From an uncultured Muribaculaceae bacterium (GTDB lineage: Bacteria; Bacteroidota; Bacteroidia; Bacteroidales; Muribaculaceae): a DNA stretch of 64,000 bases. Under the pieces are notes generated by a model. That model had not been told where the DNA came from. It searched no databases and worked only from the letters and a program-made list of their open reading frames with translations. The stretch spans positions 24,789 to 88,788 of the forward strand of contig CAKUQQ010000010.1 in the NCBI GenBank assembly GCA_934675575.1. The letters run 5' to 3'. Below, piece by piece: positions 45,084 to 53,158 of the stretch (positions within the stretch are counted from its first letter, which is position 1; each line of letters starts with the position of its first letter). The position numbers and the translations under genes were made by a program.

Positions 45084-46022
45084 TTACTTCCACGACAGAA
45101 TTTGCATTTGACCATTGGCAGCGTTGTTGCACTGCACATAGAGGCGGTCGTTGTAGAAATCACAGTCCTCAAACTCAAAAGGCACTTCTGTCTGCATGTT
45201 TATGGCGTTGACCATAGTGTGCTTTTTGAGATTCCAGGAGTAGATTACGCTCGGATATTGCTTCGAGCCTACACCGGTGGGCATGATTAGGCAGTCACCG
45301 GCAATCACGCCGCCTTGCCCTATTTGCACGGCAGGAAAAGCAGAGTCGTAGTCTTGAATCAAGTAGTTCTCTATGATGTCGCTTTTCTTCAATATCACAG
45401 TTGAGCCCTGTTTCAGTTTAGGAAGTTTGAACACCATGATTCTGAAACGGTTGGCAGGGTCGGTGTTGTTGATAGTGTTGCCAAAGCCTATCAAGAGTTT
45501 GTGTTTCTTGTCAATGGCCCACTGCACAGCCCAGCCATAGTAGTCGTTGTGGTTGTCGAGCAGTATTGTCTGCACAAGCTCCGCCTTGCCTTCGGGCAAA
45601 ATGCGCTCCACAAAGCAGGCATCGGTTATGTTTTTGTCCTTGTCGGTCTTGGTTTGCGACACATAGAGCACTGGCATGGGGTCTGACTTGGCCACACGCT
45701 CCACGCCGAAGTTTGCCACGTTGGCATGGTTGTACTTCGACTGGCTTCCGAGCGGAAAGTTGACGAATTCCGTCCAGCTGCCATCTGGGCGCAGCCGTGC
45801 CAGCGATGCGTAGCCGCCGTTGCGCAAGCTCACCATGTAGTCTTTGTGAATGGCAAACCCCTGAAAACCCTCGTTGATGGTGCCGCGTTTCAGTGTCCCG
45901 GCATCAGTGAGCGTGTATCCGCTCAAATCCATGACACCCTTGTTGAGCTTTTGTGCCGACGCTGTGCTGCCCACACTAGCGACAGCAGCCACAGCCAATA
46001 TGGCAAGAAATGCTTTTCTCAT
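45084..46022 (-). CDS. Hypothetical exported protein, possible beta-propeller
   Basis: A protein of 312 aa with a signal peptide (MRKAFLAILAVAAVASVGSTASAQ). The mature part consists of repeated beta-strand segments with spaced aromatic and glycine residues (HKDYMVSLRNGGYASL, LYVSQTKTD, IYSWNLKKH), which suggests a beta-propeller, and has DGSWTEF- and ENYLIQDYDSAF-type turns. I recognise no specific family. It stands between the rubredoxin gene and the CobW gene on the minus strand. Confidence 0.65.
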   Translation of the reverse strand: MRKAFLAILAVAAVASVGSTASAQKLNKGVMDLSGYTLTDAGTLKRGTINEGFQGFAIHKDYMVSLRNGGYASLARLRPDGSWTEFVNFPLGSQSKYNHANVANFGVERVAKSDPMPVLYVSQTKTDKDKNITDACFVERILPEGKAELVQTILLDNHNDYYGWAVQWAIDKKHKLLIGFGNTINNTDPANRFRIMVFKLPKLKQGSTVILKKSDIIENYLIQDYDSAFPAVQIGQGGVIAGDCLIMPTGVGSKQYPSVIYSWNLKKHTMVNAINMQTEVPFEFEDCDFYNDRLYVQCNNAANGQMQILSWK

Positions 46023-46095
46023 ATAATTTCAATCTTGATTCTTCTGCGCTAAGATAGCACAATTTTGCGTTTGTTCTCAAGAGAAATTTTAATTT

Positions 46096-47247
46096 TCACA
46101 TGGTGCGCACTTCAAGACATTCGTCAAGGGCTTTCTCTATGGCAGCCTTGTCGAGGTGCTGGCCTATGAACACCAGCTTTTGCATGCGGTCGCCATATTT
46201 TTCGTCCCAGTCGCGGCGCAGCGTTGCGTCTTGCTGCAGGAGCTTTTCAAGCTCGTCGTGTGGCATTGTGGCATACCACTGTCCGGCGTTTTTGAGGTTC
46301 ACTTGCTTGCCGGCCTGCTCAAACACATAGCACGTTTCGCGCTCGTCGTTGAAATAGCAGATGCCTTTGGCGCGTATCACGTTTTTGGGCCATTTGCGTG
46401 ACACAAAGTCGTCGAAACGGTTGATGTCGAATGCCGGGCGACGGCAATAAACGTATGTGCCTATGCCATATTCCTCAACCTCGCCGCCGTGTTCCTCCTC
46501 TTCGTCGTGGTGACTTTCTATTTCGTTTATCCAAGTGGCAGATGTGGCCACTTTGTCGAAATCAAACATCTTGGTGTTGACAATTTTGGCAAGGTCAACA
46601 TTGCCGTAGTCACACTCTATAATCTCGGCCTTTGGCTGCAAAGCGCGTATAATTTCCTTGATTCGCTTCAAGTCGTCTTTCTGCACTTCAGAAGCCTTGT
46701 TGAGCAGCACAATGTTACAGAACTCTATTTGCTGAATCAGCAGGCTCTCAATGTCGTCTTCGTCGATGTTTTGGCGCATCAAGTCACCGCCTGATTTGAA
46801 CTCGTCTTTCATGCGCAAGGCATCTACCACGGTCACTATGCAGTCGAGGTTAGGGTATGCGCCATCATTGATTGCTTCTGGCACCATTGTTGGAATCGAG
46901 CAGATGGTCTGTGCGATTGGTGCCGGCTCGCAGATGCCGCTTGCCTCTATCACTATGTAGTCAAACTTGTTGAGCTTGGTGATGTCGCGCAACTGTTGCA
47001 CGAGGTCCATTTTCAGTGTGCAGCAGATGCAGCCGTTTTGCAGAGCTACGAGGCTGTCGTCTTTTTTTCCCACTATGCCGCCTTTCTCTATGAGGTTGGC
47101 ATCAATGTTGACCTCGCCAATGTCGTTGACGATAACTGCGAATTTGATCCCTTTCTCGTTGGCAAGAATGTGGTTGACCAGCGTGGTCTTGCCGCTGCCC
47201 AGATAACCAGTGAGCAGCATAACTGGTATGTTGTTGATTTTCATCAT
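46096..47247 (-). CDS. CobW/COG0523-family GTPase (metal chaperone type)
   Basis: A protein of 383 aa. The Walker A is GYLGSGKT (residues 14-21), the conserved metal motif is CICC (Cys73, 75, 76), and LNKAS is the G4 motif (about 183-187). A loop at about 245-259 is packed with histidines and glutamates (HHDEEEEHGG), and a CobW_C domain ends the protein. Members insert or deliver zinc, cobalt or other metals; which metal is not shown. Two ATGs stand at the start. A clear promoter lies at 47267-47298. Confidence 0.92.
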   Translation of the reverse strand: MMKINNIPVMLLTGYLGSGKTTLVNHILANEKGIKFAVIVNDIGEVNIDANLIEKGGIVGKKDDSLVALQNGCICCTLKMDLVQQLRDITKLNKFDYIVIEASGICEPAPIAQTICSIPTMVPEAINDGAYPNLDCIVTVVDALRMKDEFKSGGDLMRQNIDEDDIESLLIQQIEFCNIVLLNKASEVQKDDLKRIKEIIRALQPKAEIIECDYGNVDLAKIVNTKMFDFDKVATSATWINEIESHHDEEEEHGGEVEEYGIGTYVYCRRPAFDINRFDDFVSRKWPKNVIRAKGICYFNDERETCYVFEQAGKQVNLKNAGQWYATMPHDELEKLLQQDATLRRDWDEKYGDRMQKLVFIGQHLDKAAIEKALDECLEVRTM

Positions 47248-47266
47248 TAGAATGAATTTTAATATA

Positions 47267-47298
47267 CAAAAATATTACTCTATTATGGAGTTTGCAAA
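47267..47298 (-). promoter_or_regulatory. Promoter of the CobW-type gene
   Basis: On the minus strand TTTG (47295-47298), 20 bases, TATTTTTG (47267-47274). It lies 20 bases from the ATG. I see no Zur-like palindrome. Confidence 0.7.
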
Positions 47299-47350
47299 TT
47301 ATATGCCAAACGATATAGTGCCTTTTTGTCGTGAAATTATGTCAAGATGC

Positions 47351-48712
47351 CTATGGGGCTGGTTCAGCGATGCGCAGCTGTGCCAGTCGGTGCTTGAAGC
47401 AGATATAATATAGAATTCCGGCAAGCGTGAGTCCAAACGGAAAGGCCGACCACACGCCCACAAGTCCGCCGCCAAAGGTTATGCCAAAAATGTAGCTACA
47501 CGGAATCGACACCACAAAATAGGATATGAACGCCACAAGCATCATGGGCTTCACATGCGACAAACCTCGCAAGGCGTTGGAGAACGTGCATTGCAGTCCG
47601 TCGCCTACTTGATAGACGATCAGTGGCACTATTGTGGCCGACACGATTTGTGCCACGTCGGCAGAGTCGGTGAACAAATAGCCTATTGAGCCCTTAAAGA
47701 TTATCACTGGTATGCTCACGAGCACAGCCACCACCATAATCAAGTGAAATCCTGCCCAAGTTATGGGTGTGATGCTGTCGTAGTCGCGTGTGCCGTGATA
47801 CAGGCTCACCCTTATCGACACAGCAGCAGCTATGCCGAAATACACTTGGTAGAAAAGCATGCTCACGGTGAGCATTATCTGGTGGGCGGCAAGCGCGTTA
47901 GTGCCAATCCAGCCCACAATTATGCTGCACAGCGACCATGCACCAGACTCCATGCCCATCTGCATGCCGAGCGGCCAACCCATGCGGTTGATGAGCAAAA
48001 AGTGGTTACGGTTGAGGCAAGCCTTGGCAAAGGCAAGTCGCACGGTCTTGAACCGCGGCGATGCGAAAAACATTATCCAGATGGCTATTGCCATTATGAT
48101 GCGCGACACCAGTGTGGAGATTCCGGCGCCGAGCAGACCCATTTCTGGCAAACCACATTTTCCATAGATTAAAATCCAGTTGCCCACTATGTTGAGCAAA
48201 TTGCCGCCAAGCAACACCCACATAGGCATCTGCGTGTTGGCAGTGCCGTCGAATGTTTGCTTCATGGAGTTGAACCAGCACACAAACGGCACAGAGGCAA
48301 GGTTGACTATGTAGTATGACCGCATATACGGCAGCAGCTCCTCAGGTTGCCCCATTTTGTCGAGGAAGAAATAAAGCACGGTGTAGATTAGCATCAGCAG
48401 AGCCGCAAGCACGGTGTTGGCCAAAGTGGCATTTTTTACAATTGAGCCAATCCCGTCGTAATCGTGTTGGCCAAACATGCGTCCCACTATGGGTGTTATG
48501 CCATTGGCAAACCCAATGGCTATAAGCAGACCCAGCGTTAGCATGTTGCTCACAAAAGCTGCTGCTGCAAGCTCCACAGTGGAGTGGTGCCCAATCATCA
48601 GTGTGTCGGCAAAGTTGAGCACTATTGTGCCTATTTGACCAACGACGATAGGGAAACCCAGCGTGACCAGCGTGCGGTAGTGATGCTTATAGGTGTTGAA
48701 GTCTGTTGCCAT
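47351..48712 (-). CDS. MATE family multidrug/Na+ antiporter
   Basis: A protein of 453 aa with twelve membrane segments in two homologous halves. LGFPIVVGQIGTIVLNFADTLMIG and ANGITPIVGRMFGQ are family-typical. It exports cationic drugs or metabolites in exchange for Na+ or H+. The ATG at 48712 gives the standard N-terminus; the in-frame upstream extension of 28 residues does not resemble the family. It precedes the CobW-type gene on the same strand with its own gap of 103 bases. Confidence 0.93.
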   Translation of the reverse strand: MATDFNTYKHHYRTLVTLGFPIVVGQIGTIVLNFADTLMIGHHSTVELAAAAFVSNMLTLGLLIAIGFANGITPIVGRMFGQHDYDGIGSIVKNATLANTVLAALLMLIYTVLYFFLDKMGQPEELLPYMRSYYIVNLASVPFVCWFNSMKQTFDGTANTQMPMWVLLGGNLLNIVGNWILIYGKCGLPEMGLLGAGISTLVSRIIMAIAIWIMFFASPRFKTVRLAFAKACLNRNHFLLINRMGWPLGMQMGMESGAWSLCSIIVGWIGTNALAAHQIMLTVSMLFYQVYFGIAAAVSIRVSLYHGTRDYDSITPITWAGFHLIMVVAVLVSIPVIIFKGSIGYLFTDSADVAQIVSATIVPLIVYQVGDGLQCTFSNALRGLSHVKPMMLVAFISYFVVSIPCSYIFGITFGGGLVGVWSAFPFGLTLAGILYYICFKHRLAQLRIAEPAP

Positions 48713-48846
48713 AGGAAATTGAAAAAAGGTGATTATGTGGGCAATATCGCCCAAAAACAGCGCAAAGGTAGTCAAAATTTGCCACCTGTGACCCAATTAT
48801 GGGCGTTTGCAGCAGTTTGCTTGCTTAAAAGCCGCCCTTTTTAGGC

Positions 48847-48875
48847 TTTGGTGACGCAATTTAGGACTATCTTTG
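48847..48875 (+). promoter_or_regulatory. Promoter-like element of the small ORF at 48902
   Basis: TTTG (48847-48850), 17 bases (short), TATCTTTG (48868-48875). The exact -7 match supports the small downstream ORF as a real gene. Confidence 0.5.
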
Positions 48876-48901
48876 CACATTGTTAGTTAATCAGCGTGGC
48901 A

Positions 48902-49204
48902 ATGCAGGCATTGGCCAGTAGCTCGCTCAAAAAAAGAATATCCGTGATAGAAAAATACAGCATCGAGGAGGCTTATTGCTTCCTGCACCAAAAGTGGCGT
49001 GTGTATGAATACTCCAACAACCCCACGCAAAAAGACGACATAGAGCTTGCCATTGCCGACTATGTGGGCAGCATGAACCAGGCACTGTATGCCGAGCTTG
49101 CCCATGGCCGTGAGCACTTCTTGCTCGACCACAGCACATTTGTTACCGACATGGCTCAAGCCGTCAATGAGCTTGAAGCCATGCTCTTCCCTACCACCAA
49201 TTAA
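48902..49204 (+). CDS. Small hypothetical protein
   Basis: A protein of 100 aa, soluble and probably all-helical, with SLKKRISVIEKYSIEEAYCF and an acidic C-terminal half. I start at the ATG at 48902; a GTG six bases upstream is an alternative. A -7 element lies 26 bases before it, and coding to the TAA is uninterrupted. I recognise no family. It converges with the prfH gene, 15 bases away, and could belong to that locus. Confidence 0.6.
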   Translation: MQALASSSLKKRISVIEKYSIEEAYCFLHQKWRVYEYSNNPTQKDDIELAIADYVGSMNQALYAELAHGREHFLLDHSTFVTDMAQAVNELEAMLFPTTN

Positions 49205-49219
49205 CCACTGGCCGCCACT

Positions 49220-49831
49220 CTATAATTTCCCGGAAAACACTTTCACCGGATTTCCACGCACAAGTTCTGTGTGATTCAGCCAAGCTTCTTTGTTTGCAGA
49301 GTCTTGCAGTGATTTTACCATATCATAGAGCTTTAGTAGCAGACGCTCTCTGGCCAGCGACTTGTTTTGTGACTGGGAGCGTTCGTCAGAGCAACGCACA
49401 CTTGTGCCCGATGGTATGTGTGTGGCACGCACGGCAGTCTCCACCTTGTTGACGTTTTGACCGCCATGTCCTCCGCTTCGGCAGCATTCATAGCGAATGT
49501 CACTGTCTTTCACTTCAGGTAACTCCAGTTCGTCAATGAAGTTCACGCCCACAAACCAGTTGCGGCGTTTATGTCCTGGGCGATAGCTGTTGGCGGTGGC
49601 ACGGTAGAGCACAGTGCCTTCCCACTCATTAGCCATTGCTGTTATGGCGGTCTGTTCACCTTCTATGGAAAAGGTCATCGACATGAAGCACCCTGGCTCG
49701 GTGTTGTGTGGTTCCGACTCCACAAGTCGCATTGTGGGGTTGGCCTTCAGCATTTCTTTTGCCACCAGAGTCACGGCTCTGGCACATTCCACAGGCCCAC
49801 GGCCAGCTGTTATTTGAATATATTTTTTCAT
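49220..49831 (-). CDS. prfH: Release factor H (PrfH), RF-2-like peptidyl-tRNA hydrolase without codon domain
   Basis: A protein of 203 aa, half the length of RF1/RF2. The catalytic domain carries SGGHGGQNVNKVETAVRATH with the GGQ at residues 123-125, which releases nascent chains. The stop-codon recognition domain (PxT or SPF) is missing, as in all PrfH. Studies on PrfH with its RtcB partner indicate that it acts on ribosomes whose 16S rRNA decoding centre has been cut, so that RtcB can reseal it. Its ATG overlaps the rtcB stop by four bases (ATGA). It is the last gene of the unit. Confidence 0.93.
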   Translation of the reverse strand: MKKYIQITAGRGPVECARAVTLVAKEMLKANPTMRLVESEPHNTEPGCFMSMTFSIEGEQTAITAMANEWEGTVLYRATANSYRPGHKRRNWFVGVNFIDELELPEVKDSDIRYECCRSGGHGGQNVNKVETAVRATHIPSGTSVRCSDERSQSQNKSLARERLLLKLYDMVKSLQDSANKEAWLNHTELVRGNPVKVFSGKL

Positions 49832-51024
49832 TCTCCTGTGTCTTTAATGTTAAGTAGCGGTTTTATTATTTCAAGAATTTTTACGGTCGGTTCTATGGCC
49901 GCAATTATTTCATCAGTCGGTTTGTAGGCTTGTGGCGACTCGTCGATTGTGCCTTCACACACTGATGTGGAGAAAACTGCAGCCATTGACTCCTTGAATT
50001 CTTCAATTTCAATTTGCTTTTTTGCCTGAATGCGCGACATGGCACGTCCTGCGCCATGAGGAGCGGTATTGAGCCATGTGGGATTGCCTTTACCTTCGCA
50101 TATCGCAATGCCGTCGCGCATGTTGAATGGAATGCAGAGCAATTTGCCCTCAGAAGCATCAACTGCACCTTTGCGAAGCATTGGAGTCTCGTAGGTTAGG
50201 TCGATGTAGTTGTGGGTCGTGAAGATTGACTTCTGGCACTTTGCTTTGCATAATTTCTTTAGAACGGCAAAAATGCGGTCACGTATAACCTCGTGGTTAT
50301 AGCGTGCATAAGCCTGTGCAATGGCCATGTCGGAGAGATAGCCGTTGAGGGCATCGCCCCACAGATAGCCAATCATTGCGGCTCTCTTGGGGTTGTTGGC
50401 AATGTTGTGCCAATGGTTGGCGACTTTTACGCCCAGATTGCGCGAGCCGGTGTGAAGAGTCAGCCAGGGTGTGCCATCAGCAGATTCGCCATACTCTATG
50501 AAGTGGTTGCCACCGCCAAGTGAGCCTATGCTTTTGTAAAAAATACCCTCTTGTAACTTTATCCGCCGGCAGAAATCGGTTATGAACCGAGCATCAATTC
50601 TTGGGGCCTCATTTATAAGGTCGGGCGCGGCTGAACGTGCTTTCTTGTACTGAGAGTCAAGAAAACGGAACAGGTCTTTTTCGTTCAGGCTGTTTTTTGC
50701 ACATATATCCTTGCCCATGGGCACTATTTCGCGAATCCTGTGGTCGAGTAGAGCAAAGTCGTCTGGTGGCACTGGCATCGACAGCCCGTGCATTGATATT
50801 GTGCAGCCTATGTCCACACCCACATGGTCGGGGTTGACGTATGCGCCTATGCGATAGGCTGTGCCCACATTGCAGTTGTTGCCTGCATGCACATCTGGCA
50901 TTTGCACGATGCGCACCCCCTTAAATGCAGGGTGGTCGCATAATCTTTTCAGCCAGTCAAGAGCTGAGTCTTCAATATTTTCAGTAAAAATTTCGGCTTG
51001 TGTTTGTGTTCCTTGAATAATCAT
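49828..51024 (-). CDS. rtcB: RtcB-type RNA ligase (PrfH-associated)
   Basis: A protein of 398 aa. Metal and guanylylation residues are present: Cys74 in VGVDIGC, SLGGGNHFIE (His174), HTGSRNLG (His191), THNY (His271) and the guanylate-accepting His323 in APHGAGRAMSR. It joins 3'-phosphate or 2',3'-cyclic phosphate to 5'-hydroxyl RNA ends, the break left by many toxins. It is slightly shorter than E. coli RtcB (408 aa). Its start overlaps the DprA-like gene by four bases (ATGA) and its stop overlaps prfH, so the three are translationally coupled. No archease gene is present. Confidence 0.95.
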   Translation of the reverse strand: MIIQGTQTQAEIFTENIEDSALDWLKRLCDHPAFKGVRIVQMPDVHAGNNCNVGTAYRIGAYVNPDHVGVDIGCTISMHGLSMPVPPDDFALLDHRIREIVPMGKDICAKNSLNEKDLFRFLDSQYKKARSAAPDLINEAPRIDARFITDFCRRIKLQEGIFYKSIGSLGGGNHFIEYGESADGTPWLTLHTGSRNLGVKVANHWHNIANNPKRAAMIGYLWGDALNGYLSDMAIAQAYARYNHEVIRDRIFAVLKKLCKAKCQKSIFTTHNYIDLTYETPMLRKGAVDASEGKLLCIPFNMRDGIAICEGKGNPTWLNTAPHGAGRAMSRIQAKKQIEIEEFKESMAAVFSTSVCEGTIDESPQAYKPTDEIIAAIEPTVKILEIIKPLLNIKDTGE

Positions 51025-51821
51025 AATTTTAATGGGTTTGCAAGACCTTCTTCAATAAGTTTTTTGTTGCCGCTGTTGCAATTTGTTTGTGTGGCAAAAT
51101 CAACGGCAAGGCAGTTTTTGCGGTATTTGCGGGCAAAGCGCATGGTGTGCATTGAACCACTATGCTCCGGGCATTGTGCCAATATCACCGTTTTCGACAG
51201 TGCCGCTTGCAGCCTGTTGCGTGCCACAAGACGTGCGCCATTGGCTCTTGTACCTATTACTTGTTCAGACAAAAGCAGTCCGTCGCTTTCGAGAATTCGT
51301 TTCTGCAAAGGCACATTCTCCTTAGGGTGGGTGATGTCGAGACCCGATGCCACAATGGCAATGGTTTTGCCACCAACGCTTAGGCACCCCTCATGCGCTG
51401 CCTTGTCGCACCCTATGGCGAGTCCGCTAACTATCATGTTGCCATTCTTTGCATATTCTGCCCCACAACGGAATGCTGCATCAAGGCCTTGCCTGTCGGC
51501 GGCGCGAGCACCAATAATGGCCACTCCATTTTCTGTACCAAGCAGTTTGTCGTTGCCAAGCAGAAATATCAGTGCTGGGGCATCATTGTGTATGTCAGTC
51601 AGGCACTTCGGATATTCCGAATCTTGACAAGAAATTGTTATTATCCCCAGTTCTTCTTGCTTGTCAAAAGCCTTTTCCGCATAGTCGAGCCATTCGTCAA
51701 ATTGGTCGGCATTGTCGTCATAGAGCTTGTCAAATTGCGAGAGGTCTGTTTTTCTAATGTTTTGCGTGGTCATGCCAAACCTCTGCAAACAATAAATTTC
51801 TTCAATGGTTAGCTTTTCCAT
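51021..51821 (-). CDS. DprA/SMF-like Rossmann protein without C-terminal winged helix
   Basis: A protein of 266 aa. The SMF/SLOG core is complete: GVAIIGARAADRQG (99-112), VSGLAIGCDKAAHEG (131-145), ARNRLQAALSKTVILA (200-215), SGSMHTMRFA (221-230) and GNKKLIEEG (251-259). These are the DprA residues that bind phosphate and DNA or nucleotides. It lacks the C-terminal winged-helix (DML1) domain of competence DprA and has its own N-terminal helical part of about 80 residues (IEEIYCLQRFG, with a helix-hairpin look). It is the first gene of the rtcB-prfH unit, overlapping rtcB by four bases. Function here unknown; a role as sensor of a nucleotide or nucleic-acid damage signal is inference. Ordinary dprA would not be placed here. 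Confidence 0.85.
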   Translation of the reverse strand: MEKLTIEEIYCLQRFGMTTQNIRKTDLSQFDKLYDDNADQFDEWLDYAEKAFDKQEELGIITISCQDSEYPKCLTDIHNDAPALIFLLGNDKLLGTENGVAIIGARAADRQGLDAAFRCGAEYAKNGNMIVSGLAIGCDKAAHEGCLSVGGKTIAIVASGLDITHPKENVPLQKRILESDGLLLSEQVIGTRANGARLVARNRLQAALSKTVILAQCPEHSGSMHTMRFARKYRKNCLAVDFATQTNCNSGNKKLIEEGLANPLKL

Positions 51822-51989
51822 ACTTTTTCCCGTGTTTTTTGAAGTTATTATAATTCGTTGTGTTGTTTATTGCTGCGATGTATATAGCGTCAGAATCAAA
51901 GTGAAGAACCAATTACGACTCCTCACAATTCCTTTAAGTTGCAATCCTGATTTATAACACTAATTCTGTTTCAATGATAATTTGTCTTG

Positions 51990-52020
51990 CAAAAGTAATG
52001 CAAATCGCCAATATTGCAAA
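51990..52020 (-). promoter_or_regulatory. Promoter of the dprA-like/rtcB/prfH unit
   Basis: On the minus strand TTTG (52017-52020), 19 bases, TACTTTTG (51990-51997), an excellent match. Transcription would start near 51983, giving an unusually long leader of about 160 bases before the ATG at 51821. A second, weaker TTTG lies inside the spacer. No transcription-factor gene lies nearby. Confidence 0.75.
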
Positions 52021-52057
52021 ATAAAACAGCTATTTCTGTTTTGGAAAATTTATAGGG

Positions 52058-53137
52058 TTAGGTGCCTAGGTAAAGGTGGGCTTTGGGCAGCTTGGCGCAT
52101 AGTGCCATTATGACAAATGTTATGGCAAATGTGATTATGGCCGTGAGCGGTATTGCTGCTGCCACGGAGCTGAATTGCGGAGCCAAGGTCTCATGCACAC
52201 TGTTGAGCACCATGATGTGTGCCAGATACACGGAGTAGCTTATGACCGATGCACGGCAGACGATGCGGCCCACAAGGCTTGTGTGGCTGAGCTTCACGCG
52301 ACTTATCAACCCGAATAATCCGAGGGTCATCATAGCCACATTTATGGTGCAGAAATTCCAGCTCAGTTCCACATCGGCGGCTTGGGTCACAACCGTTGCC
52401 TGATGGTTGAACACTATGGCTGTAATGGCATATCCGGCAACGAGCATAGCTGCCGAGGCTTGCCACGACGGTGCACCATATTTGCGCACATAACTACCAA
52501 GCAGCAAGAAGCCGGCAAATCCGTTGAAGTAATAAAACGTTGGGGTCGGGTTCCATGAGCACTCGCCGAGCACTTCGGGCCACACCTGGTGAAAGTAGGG
52601 CAGCAGCGTGGAGAACGCCCACACAAGCAGGTAGGCGCGCATCTCGCGTTTGCCGCATTGCCGCACCCATGGCGATATGACCGGGATTATGGCATAGACC
52701 CCGACAATCATATACACATACCACAAATGTCCCACTTCTGTGCCCCAGTTTATGGGTGTGTGCGCAATGTGGTCAAGGCAATCGGCCACACTGTCGCCGC
52801 GCCAGAATGTGTAGTAAACGGCATAGGCTATGCACCAGAACACAAATGGCAGCAACACTCTGGCAAACCGTTTCTTGAAGAATGCTGAAGCTGCAGTCTC
52901 GCGCATTGGCAGCAGAAAATAGCCTGACAGCATCACGAAAAGCGGCACGCTTGTACGGGCCAAGCTGTCGAGCCAACCAATGACGCTGGCTTGGTTCCCG
53001 GCAGAGAAAACGCCGTTGTCTCCTATGTAATAGAATTCGGTGGTGTGCTGCCACACCACAAGCAGACATGCCAGCACGCGCAGCAGGTCAAGCGACACAT
53101 TGCGCTCTGCGCAGGTGCTGGTTGGTTCGTTACTCAT
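52058..53137 (-). CDS. Acyltransferase 3 family membrane protein
   Basis: A protein of 359 aa with ten membrane segments. SLDLLRVLACLLVVWQHTTEF carries the family histidine, and VPLFVMLSGYFLLP and RVLLPFVFWC follow the OafA/WecH pattern. It transfers acetyl or another acyl group to a surface glycan. It is separated from the AAA-DUF4435 gene by 21 bases and lies before the dprA-like unit, which has its own promoter. Nothing connects it functionally to either neighbour, but co-transcription with the ATPase is likely. Confidence 0.9.
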   Translation of the reverse strand: MSNEPTSTCAERNVSLDLLRVLACLLVVWQHTTEFYYIGDNGVFSAGNQASVIGWLDSLARTSVPLFVMLSGYFLLPMRETAASAFFKKRFARVLLPFVFWCIAYAVYYTFWRGDSVADCLDHIAHTPINWGTEVGHLWYVYMIVGVYAIIPVISPWVRQCGKREMRAYLLVWAFSTLLPYFHQVWPEVLGECSWNPTPTFYYFNGFAGFLLLGSYVRKYGAPSWQASAAMLVAGYAITAIVFNHQATVVTQAADVELSWNFCTINVAMMTLGLFGLISRVKLSHTSLVGRIVCRASVISYSVYLAHIMVLNSVHETLAPQFSSVAAAIPLTAIITFAITFVIMALCAKLPKAHLYLGT

Positions 53138-53158
53138 AGTGATTGTGTGTTGGTACGT

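Noticed and set aside
51021..51821. The DprA-like gene as the ordinary competence dprA
   Set aside because: It lacks the C-terminal winged helix, sits inside an rtcB-prfH unit with ATGA overlaps, and no competence gene is near.
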